Source of the DNA: UMGS1696 sp964457685
Lineage (GTDB): Bacteria > Bacillota > Clostridia > Oscillospirales > CAG-272
Direction: 5' to 3'
Assembly (NCBI GenBank): GCA_964457685.1
Contig: CAYWFS010000069.1
Span: 1-5,880 of the forward strand
Length of the DNA: 5,880 nt
Positions 1-4,143 of the stretch are shown here, piece after piece. The notes beneath the pieces were generated by a model. The model had not been told where the DNA came from. It saw only the letters and a list, made by a program, of their open reading frames with translations, and searched no databases. The position numbers and the translations under genes were made by a program. Numbering within the stretch: the first letter of the stretch is position 1; the number at the start of each line of letters is the position of its first letter.

Positions 1-49
1 CGGCCTCTACCACCCCAAGGTAGCGCGCTCCCAACTGCGCCACACCCAG
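1..49 (-). tRNA. tRNA-Pro (anticodon GGG), 3' part cut off by window edge
   Basis: Read on the minus strand from 49 down, the sequence folds as the 5' part of a tRNA. It has a 7-nt acceptor strand CTGGGTG (49-43), TG at positions 8-9, D-stem GCGC/GCGC around an 8-nt loop containing GGG, and a 5-bp anticodon stem CTACC/GGTAG. The 7-nt loop TTGGGGT places anticodon GGG at window positions 16-14, followed by the variable region AGGCC. GGG reads the proline codon CCC, and the CGCAG/GCGC D-arm resembles bacterial tRNA-Pro. The T-arm, 3' acceptor strand and CCA lie outside the window, so the gene is partial only because of the window boundary. A near-ideal promoter lies directly upstream on the same strand. 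Confidence 0.93.
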
Positions 50-82
50 TTGTTTGTTTTGCTGTTCCCTGACAGCTTTTAT

Positions 83-111
83 ATTATATCATGTTCGCTC
101 TGTTTTGTCAA
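83..111 (-). promoter_or_regulatory. Promoter of tRNA-Pro: perfect consensus TTGACA-N17-TATAAT
   Basis: On the minus strand TTGACA (111-106) is followed by a spacer of exactly 17 bp and TATAAT (88-83). The spacer ends in TGA, giving a TGn extended -10. Both hexamers match the sigma-70/sigma-A consensus completely. Transcription should start near 76, about 27 nt before the tRNA 5' end at 49, leaving a short leader for RNase P to remove. Strong consensus promoters are usual for stable-RNA genes. Confidence 0.93.
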
Positions 112-115
112 CCCC

Positions 116-142
116 TTTTTCTAACTTTTTTCGATTTTTTTT
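116..142 (-). promoter_or_regulatory. Phased A-tracts upstream of the tRNA promoter (UP-element-like)
   Basis: On the minus strand three A-tracts precede the -35 box: A5 (120-116), A6 (131-126) and A8 (142-135). Their centres lie about 10-10.5 bp apart, close to one helical turn. Phased A-tracts bend DNA, and A-rich DNA just upstream of -35 can bind the RNA polymerase alpha C-terminal domain as an UP element. The position upstream of a perfect stable-RNA promoter fits that role. Its function is inferred from pattern and place only. Confidence 0.55.
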
Positions 143-191
143 GAAATTTATATTATTTCCGTGAATACCGCTTGATTTCGCCGACATATGC

Positions 192-268
192 AAAAAAACG
201 ACGCTGAGCTTTGTGCTTTTTCCGAGTGCAGAAAAACCTGACACAAGGAATACACTAAAGCTCAGCGT
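192..268 (-). terminator. Rho-independent terminator of the minus-strand flavin operon
   Basis: A perfect 12-bp inverted repeat, ACGCTGAGCTTT / AAAGCTCAGCGT (201-212 and 257-268), starts 10 nt after the stop codon of the last operon gene. On the minus strand the stem extends by GTG/CAC past one bulged A. It is followed, after CG, by seven T residues (198-192). The 44-nt loop holds its own smaller stem, TTTTTC/GAAAAA, so the structure is unusually long for an intrinsic terminator. The plus-strand direction lacks a proper T-run, so the terminator is one-directional and separates the operon from the tRNA promoter. Confidence 0.88.
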
Positions 269-277
269 TGCTTTATA

Positions 278-784
278 TTACCGCTTCATTCGGTTTACGA
301 CAAGCTGTGAGCAGATACCGGTGAAGGTTCCGCTTATTATTCCCGAGATGAGAAGCACGGGCAGGTAAGAGATAATTGCCAAGGTGTGCGTTATTATTAC
401 CGCTACCGTTATTTGTCCGAGGTTATGGAATATCGCACCGACAACACTGCACACCCAGATCTGTCTTTCCGTGACGAGTTTACGCATAACAAGCATTATC
501 AGGTAGCAGAATATTCCTCCGCAAAGGCTGTACATGAAGGACATCATCTGACCGCAGAAAATGCTTCCCAACACTATGCGGCACAGAAGAATCAAAAACG
601 TATCTCTTGCACCGTAACAAAACATGGCATATACCGTTATTATGTTGGCAAGTCCGAGCTTGACTCCCGGAATCGGAACAAGTGAGGGAATCTGTGCTTC
701 AACTACAAAAATAATCAGTGCAACGGTCGTCAGCATAGCGTTTCTTGCGAGGTAGCCGATGTTTCTATTGTTTTTCATACTCAT
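278..784 (-). CDS. Gx transporter family membrane protein (EetB-like)
   Basis: A 168-residue, very hydrophobic protein with about five to six membrane helices (roughly residues 16-36, 43-60, 62-80, 82-100, 112-130 and 133-160). The segment PIPGVKLGLANIITVYAM (residues 37-54), followed by the RDTF..L..R..LGS stretch, is typical of the Gx-transporter family, historically labelled heptaprenyl diphosphate synthase component I (Pfam Hpre_diP_synt_I). Its fold is related to ECF-transporter S components. The length is normal for the family. From memory, a protein of this family next to a NusG-II protein is the EetB/EetA pair of flavin-based extracellular electron transfer in Listeria. The context here (ApbE, FMN-binding reductase) supports that over prenyl synthesis, since no component II gene is nearby. 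The start codon overlaps the preceding stop as ATGA, suggesting translational coupling. A second ATG two codons later (776-778) is an alternative start. It is the last gene of the operon. Confidence 0.85.
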   Translation of the reverse strand: MSMKNNRNIGYLARNAMLTTVALIIFVVEAQIPSLVPIPGVKLGLANIITVYAMFCYGARDTFLILLCRIVLGSIFCGQMMSFMYSLCGGIFCYLIMLVMRKLVTERQIWVCSVVGAIFHNLGQITVAVIITHTLAIISYLPVLLISGIISGTFTGICSQLVVNRMKR

Positions 785-1179
785 TTGCTTATACCGTCCG
801 CTTCTGTGGTGGTGTCGGAGGAGCGATTGAACTCTACCACCAGCTTATTCGGCAGACAAACTATCGGTGTTATTCCGCTTGACTGCCATCCTTGCTTAAC
901 ACAAAGCTGATCGGGGCAATCTGCGGAGGACACACATATACGTCCGTTTTCTACGGATATTGTGTTTGTACCGTTTTCTCCCGTCAGCTGAATAGTGTAC
1001 GGCTCATTTACGTCGGAAAAGCAAACCGTGTGGACGCATTCGGAATTAAGATAAACCTTTGCGATTGTCTTTTCGTCTGATTTTCCGTTATCAAGCGGAT
1101 TTTTTACGAGAATCGCCGCAACTGCCGAAAAAACAAGCAGAGCCGAGAACAAAATAACCCAAGTTCGTGTTTTTATCAT
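781..1179 (-). CDS. NusG domain II-containing membrane-anchored protein (EetA-like)
   Basis: A 132-residue protein with one N-terminal membrane anchor (about residues 7-25, no lipobox) and an extracytoplasmic beta-rich domain. Residues 74-117 carry the family signature: I-S-V-E-N-G-R-I, then DCPDQLC (Cys88, Cys93), V-K-Q-G-W, and IVCLPNKLVVE (Cys108). This is the stand-alone NusG_II (insert domain) family, which is not the transcription factor NusG. Its molecular role is not established. From memory, this family supplies EetA of the Listeria electron-transfer locus, next to a Gx-transporter partner as here. The three invariant-looking cysteines could form a disulfide or bind a cofactor, which is inference. 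The start overlaps the apbE stop in an ATGA (1176-1179), and the stop overlaps the next start in the same way, so the three genes are probably translated in a coupled manner. Confidence 0.85.
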   Translation of the reverse strand: MIKTRTWVILFSALLVFSAVAAILVKNPLDNGKSDEKTIAKVYLNSECVHTVCFSDVNEPYTIQLTGENGTNTISVENGRICVSSADCPDQLCVKQGWQSSGITPIVCLPNKLVVEFNRSSDTTTEADGISK

Positions 1180-2258
1180 CTTTCAATCACCGTAAGAGGC
1201 AGGGAAGAGTATGCATCGGAGATGGTAAAGCATTCGCAAAGTCCTTCCGTTATGTACACCTTTTCGTCTGCCGTCATAATTATGAAGTCAAAATCCGAGT
1301 GAGAACTCCAGTATTCCTCAGCTTCGTCAAGTCCCATAACGAACAGTGCTGTTGAAAGTGCATCGCAAAGAAGTCCGCTTTCTCCCACTATCGTCACCGA
1401 AAGAATACCGCTGTCAGACGGCTTTCCTGTGTGCGGATTTATAATGTGGCAGTAGTGCTTGCCGTCTTCGCCTATAAAATATCGCTCATATCCGCCCGAT
1501 GTGATTGCCGCCATGTTTTCGAGTGTGAGTATGCCGAGATAGTTTTCGGTGTCCGTTGGGTGCTGTACCGCAATTTTCCATTTTGAACCGTCAGGCTTTG
1601 CTCCGAGAGTCTGCACGTTTCCACCGAGGTTTATAAGAGCGGACGTTACACCGTTTTCACGAAATAGCTCGCATAGTACATCTCCCGTATATCCCTTTGC
1701 GACACTGCCGAGATCCACCTGCATTCCGTCATTTAACGTAGCTTCGTTGCCGCTTAACGAAACTGACGTATAGTCTACATTTTCAAGCAGTGACTCAAGC
1801 TCGTTGTCGGAGGGTATTCTGTATTCCCCTGTCGTAAATCCCCATGCACGAACAATCGGATATACAGTGATGTCGAGGTTTCCCGAGGTGCTTTCGCAGA
1901 TTTCGAGTGCGTTTTTCATAAGCTTCGCAGTGTCGTTGTCTAGTGTGCATGAGCCGTTTGAATTAAGACGACTGATGTTACTGTCGGGGAGTGTAACCGA
2001 AAAACTGCCTTCAAGCTCCGATATACGGTCTGCCGCAAGCGAGAGAACCGTGTCGTTTTCAGAATATACCGTAAGCTCCATCACGGTGTCCATTGCAAAA
2101 ATAATATTGCTGTGCTTTTCCTTGACTTCACTGTCAGCAGCTTCGGATTCTCTTGTCATAGCTTCAGCTTCGGGTGAAATTTCGACAGTGGTTTGAGTGC
2201 AACCCGTCATAATCAGTGAAACAAGACTGAGAATAAGCAAAAATTTAATTCTATGCAT
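1176..2258 (-). CDS. apbE: FAD:protein FMN transferase ApbE, lipoprotein
   Basis: ApbE cleaves FAD and joins the FMN by a phosphoester bond to a threonine of a target protein outside the cytoplasmic membrane, with Mg2+. The 360-residue length is typical. Residues 1-20 form a lipoprotein signal ending in MTGC (Cys20). Family motifs appear in order: AMDTVMELTVY (55-65), NLDITVYPIVRAWGF (127-141), VDLGSVAKGY (181-190), INLGGN (209-214), ITSGGYERYF (252-261), HIINPHTGKP (271-280) and CDALSTALFVMG (298-309). By analogy with known ApbE structures, Asp299, Thr303 and the Ala187 backbone would hold Mg2+. HIINP has Asn where many members have Asp. A GAGGA ribosome site (2266-2270) lies 7 nt before the ATG. 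The upstream gene encodes FMN-binding domains with ApbE target motifs, so its substrate is probably made from the same operon. Confidence 0.96.
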   Translation of the reverse strand: MHRIKFLLILSLVSLIMTGCTQTTVEISPEAEAMTRESEAADSEVKEKHSNIIFAMDTVMELTVYSENDTVLSLAADRISELEGSFSVTLPDSNISRLNSNGSCTLDNDTAKLMKNALEICESTSGNLDITVYPIVRAWGFTTGEYRIPSDNELESLLENVDYTSVSLSGNEATLNDGMQVDLGSVAKGYTGDVLCELFRENGVTSALINLGGNVQTLGAKPDGSKWKIAVQHPTDTENYLGILTLENMAAITSGGYERYFIGEDGKHYCHIINPHTGKPSDSGILSVTIVGESGLLCDALSTALFVMGLDEAEEYWSSHSDFDFIIMTADEKVYITEGLCECFTISDAYSSLPLTVIER

Positions 2259-2283
2259 AAGTTTTTCCTCGGTTTAAAGTGTG

Positions 2284-3676
2284 TCAGTGAGCCTGAGATA
2301 GTGCATTTTCTACCGCCGCAATAATTCCTTTAGACGAGAAGGTTGCTCCGCTGATGGTATCCACTTCGGTGCTTTGAGTGTCAATGATGTCGCTTATCAG
2401 GGCTTTTGCGTTTGAAAGGAAAGCGGAATCATCGGATGATTTTACGACTAAAACAGAGCTGATTTTGCCGTCNNNNNNNNNNNNNNNNNNNNNNNNNNNN
2501 NNNNNNNNNNNNNNNNNNNNNNNNNNNNNNNNNNNNNNNNNNNNNNNNNNNNNNNNNNNNNNNNNNNNNNNNTTGAAGTGCGTTTTCTACTGCCGCAAGT
2601 ATCCCCTTTGATGAAAATGTTGCCGATGTTGCGGTGTCAATATTTGTGCTTTGATTTGCTATAATTTCGTCCGTGAGTGCAAGTGCTTTACTCCAGAAAG
2701 GCTCATCCTCGTTCGATTCCACAACCTCAACGGCAGCTATTTTTCCGTCTTCTATGGTCACGGACACTGTTATTTCGCTTGAATATCCGTTACCCTTTCC
2801 GATATAAACACCGTCTCCCTTTGCTTCAAGTTCGTTGACGATCTCGGAAGAATCTGTGTTTTCATTGATTTTGGCGGATATGGAATCGTTTGTGTCGGAG
2901 TCCTTGGCTGAAACAAATACGGGAACGAATACCGAAACGAGAATCAGAACTGCCGCCAAAGCAATGAATAACGGAACCGCCGTGCTGAGAGAGGACTTCT
3001 TTTTAAGCAGAGCTTTTCTTGTTCGCATTGCCGCATAAGTTGCAAAAACTGCGGTGTAGATAGTTAAATTGAAAATATATTTTGTACGACCGGAGGCAAT
3101 AAAAGAGCTGTTCAAAATCAGCACGTGAAGGTATATAAGTCCGTAGAAAAGATATGCACTGCGTTGCAGCTTTTTCCATTTTTTTGCATTCATCTTTTTT
3201 CTTACAGCGGGGAAGGAGGTTATCATGAGAGGAAGCATCAAAAGCACAAGGAGAAGTGATACAATAGCGGCAGGGAGGTATGCACCCTTGAGGCTTGACG
3301 GATCGGTGAACAGCTTTACAAAATAGTTTTTGCCGTAGCTGATGTTGTGTGAGAGAGTGAGTATGCAAGCGATTATAGAAAGCTCCGCACGAATAGGCAT
3401 GAGCTTTTTAATTGCCGCAGAACCGTTTTTTAAGGCTCCCGTCATCATTACAACGACAAACAAAGCCGTTGCGAAAGAACAGTTTGCGAATATCGGCCAA
3501 ATATATTCAAGCATCCATGAGGGAAAGCTGAGAAACAGTCCGCTGTACTGTATGGTAATGACCGATAATCCGAGAAGTGCGGATATAATATAGAAAATGA
3601 CGGAGTGTTTTTTTATTTGTTCGGAACAGAACCACGCAAACACTGTCGCTAAAATCAAGCTGATAAGAAATGCCAT
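2284..3676 (-). CDS. Ferric-reductase-like membrane protein with tandem FMN-binding domains (interrupted by assembly gap)
   Basis: First operon gene. Residues 1-256 contain about eight membrane helices. The positive-inside rule (KK 22-23, R96, the Lys/Arg-rich stretch 159-172, and 218-228) puts the C-terminus outside. The core resembles ferric reductase/MsrQ-type haem domains, with His110 in one helix and W-x-x-L-Q-R-x-x-Y (167-175) followed by His184. Gln171 stands where the usual W-x-x-L-H-R motif has histidine. A Ser/Asp/Asn linker (257-286) leads to FMN-binding domain 1 (about 287-368), with target motif D347-TATSA-T353. After the N gap the minus strand resumes at 2472 in another frame with DGKISSV..., a second FMN-binding domain whose motif DTISGAT lies at 2361-2341; the stop is TGA at 2286-2284. 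Over 58 aligned residues the two domains share 36 identities (hand count). An intact gene needs a true gap length divisible by three, so 100 Ns is a placeholder. The ATG at 3676 has AGGAGG 4 nt upstream. The role is probably electron transfer from the membrane to outward flavins. Confidence 0.88.
2473..2572. other. Assembly gap of exactly 100 N
   Basis: A run of 100 N, a common placeholder for a scaffold gap of unknown size. It falls between the end of FMN-binding domain 1 and the middle of FMN-binding domain 2. The flanking reading frames disagree by one base (100 is not divisible by three), yet both sides encode clear FMN-binding sequence. The missing part should hold the N-terminal ~22 residues of domain 2 and a linker, if only two domains exist. 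Similarity of the flanks may have caused the assembly break, so extra domain copies are possible. Confidence 0.97.
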
Positions 3677-3680
3677 AATG

Positions 3681-3686
3681 CCTCCT
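3681..3686 (-). promoter_or_regulatory. Ribosome binding site of the FMN-binding reductase gene
   Basis: AGGAGG on the minus strand, 4 nt before the ATG at 3676. The core is full-strength but the spacing is short. No other in-frame ATG, GTG or TTG fits it better, so it supports the chosen start. Confidence 0.8.
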
Positions 3687-3723
3687 ATGTTTGAAAAAAT
3701 TAATTAAGTAACACGAATCACAA

Positions 3724-3739
3724 GTTAGCTAAGACTAAC
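3724..3739. promoter_or_regulatory. Operator-like palindrome A (GTTAG-N6-CTAAC)
   Basis: GTTAG CTAAGA CTAAC has perfect 5-bp arms and a 6-bp spacer. It lies 48 bp upstream of the reductase start codon, inside the predicted leader of the minus-strand operon and 71 bp from site B. It is one of four copies found only in this divergent region, which suggests a binding site for one shared dimeric regulator. Confidence 0.75.
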
Positions 3740-3747
3740 CAAAGCGT

Positions 3748-3786
3748 AAAAAAATAAGACCGAGCTTTATGTGCTGCGGAAAACTC
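3748..3786 (-). other. Possible leader hairpin plus T-run between operators A and B
   Basis: On the minus strand GAGTTTT (3786-3780) can pair with AAAGCTC (3768-3762), seven pairs including one G-U, around an 11-nt loop. Seven T residues follow at 3754-3748 after a 7-nt spacer. This has the outline of a weak attenuator in the operon leader. The stem is AU-rich and the spacer is long for an intrinsic terminator, so chance is a fair alternative. Confidence 0.25.
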
Positions 3787-3794
3787 ATGCTGTA

Positions 3795-3810
3795 GTTAGC
3801 GGTAACTAAC
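3795..3810. promoter_or_regulatory. Operator-like palindrome B (GTTAG-N6-CTAAC)
   Basis: GTTAG CGGTAA CTAAC has perfect 5-bp arms. It also contains an overlapping TAGTTA-N4-TAACTA palindrome. It begins about 4 bp downstream of the predicted start of the minus-strand operon transcript (near 3814), a position where a bound protein would block initiation or early elongation. Its half-site GTTAG resembles the inner half of DtxR/IdeR iron boxes, but the spacing differs. Confidence 0.78.
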
Positions 3811-3820
3811 CGACTGGAAT

Positions 3821-3849
3821 AATATATCATTTTTTTTGGAATTTGTCAA
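3821..3849 (-). promoter_or_regulatory. Promoter of the minus-strand flavin operon
   Basis: On the minus strand TTGACA (3849-3844, perfect -35) is followed by a 17-bp spacer ending in TGA and TATATT (3826-3821, five of six). The TGn motif makes an extended -10. Transcription should begin near 3814, giving a leader of about 138 nt that contains palindromes B and A. No competing promoter of similar quality was seen on this strand in the divergent region. Confidence 0.87.
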
Positions 3850-3990
3850 TAGAATTTTTGATTCTTTCGTGAATTAAAAATGTATTTAGATAAGTCGAAT
3901 GAGTATATCATATGGAAATTTCGTGGGAAAATACCTATATATCACAAAAACACAGCATAACGCATGATATAAATTTGTGCATTACATCTC
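3850..3990. other. AT-rich spacer between the two divergent promoters, no gene seen
   Basis: About 140 bp of AT-rich DNA separates the -35 boxes of the two divergent promoters. No start codon with a ribosome site and no plausible open frame was seen. One small inverted repeat, AGAAT-N5-ATTCT, lies at 3851-3865 just upstream of the operon -35 box and could be an accessory site or chance. None of the GTTAG palindromes fall here; all four lie downstream of the promoters. Confidence 0.6.
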
Positions 3991-4019
3991 TTGCATTAGT
4001 TTTTACGAAATGATATACT
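3991..4019 (+). promoter_or_regulatory. Promoter of the SLH/Tp47-like gene
   Basis: TTGCAT (3991-3996, TTG retained) is followed by a 17-bp spacer ending in TGA and TATACT (4014-4019, five of six). The TGn extended -10 can offset the weak -35. Transcription should start near 4026, giving a leader of about 118 nt with palindromes C and D inside it. Layout and spacer length mirror the divergent operon promoter. Confidence 0.75.
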
Positions 4020-4026
4020 TTTAGCA

Positions 4027-4042
4027 GTTAGCGATAGGTAAC
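4027..4042. promoter_or_regulatory. Operator-like palindrome C (GTTAG-N6-GTAAC, one mismatch)
   Basis: GTTAG CGATAG GTAAC matches the repeat family with one changed base in the right arm. It begins at the predicted transcription start (about 4026) of the SLH/Tp47-like gene, mirroring site B on the other side. It is the weakest of the four by symmetry, so this side may be less tightly controlled. Confidence 0.68.
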
Positions 4043-4058
4043 CGATAAAATATTACTA

Positions 4059-4085
4059 TGCACTGTGGAAAAAATAAAGCAGTGC
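4059..4085 (+). repeat. Inverted repeat in the SLH-gene leader
   Basis: TGCACTG (4059-4065) and CAGTGCA (4079-4085) form a perfect 7-bp stem around a 13-nt purine-rich loop, between palindromes C and D. In RNA it would be a moderately stable hairpin about 58 nt upstream of the start codon. No T-run follows, so it is not an intrinsic terminator. It could stabilise the mRNA or be a separate protein site; its role is unknown. Confidence 0.5.
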
Positions 4086-4102
4086 AATAAGTTACCACAC
4101 GA

Positions 4103-4118
4103 GTTAGCAGTGACTAAC
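4103..4118. promoter_or_regulatory. Operator-like palindrome D (GTTAG-N6-CTAAC)
   Basis: GTTAG CAGTGA CTAAC has perfect arms. It ends 9 bp before the AAGGAG ribosome site of the SLH/Tp47-like gene and lies 76 bp downstream of site C. As DNA it could act as a transcription roadblock or a looping partner of C. As RNA it could form a small hairpin next to the ribosome site. Confidence 0.74.
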
Positions 4119-4127
4119 TATGATTTT

Positions 4128-4133
4128 AAGGAG
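4128..4133 (+). promoter_or_regulatory. Ribosome binding site that fixes the SLH/Tp47-like start
   Basis: AAGGAG lies 10 nt before the ATG at 4144. An in-frame ATG at 4120 lies upstream of this site, has no ribosome site of its own and abuts palindrome D. The signal peptide also begins cleanly at 4144 (MNKKVKN), so 4144 is the preferred start. Confidence 0.87.
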
Positions 4134-4143
4134 ATATTCAAGT

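Noticed and set aside
386..685. 99-codon plus-strand open frame
   Set aside because: It is antisense to the Gx-transporter gene, has no ribosome site, and its composition is that of a shadow frame.
2378..2611. Plus-strand open frame across the N gap
   Set aside because: Open only because Ns cannot contain stops. The minus strand on both sides encodes FMN-binding domains.
3003..3368. 121-codon minus-strand open frame
   Set aside because: It overlaps the membrane part of the reductase-like gene in another frame. It has no recognisable features, and the overlapping frame has coherent helices and charge pattern.
201..3776. Similarity of GAGCTTT(AT)GTGCT near 205-216 and 3762-3775
   Set aside because: A short match with a 2-base insertion in AT-rich non-coding DNA. 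It is not part of a longer repeat and is probably chance.
3724..4118. CRISPR array or riboswitch interpretation of the repeated palindromes
   Set aside because: Copies are only 16 bp, spacing is uneven (71, 232 and 76 bp), and the intervals are not spacer-like. The palindromes straddle two divergent promoters, which suits operators. No known riboswitch core (for example an FMN aptamer) was recognised in either leader.
4120..4143. Upstream ATG start for the SLH/Tp47-like protein
   Set aside because: It would add MILRRYSS before the signal peptide, lies ahead of the ribosome site AAGGAG (4128-4133) and abuts palindrome D. ATG at 4144 fits better.
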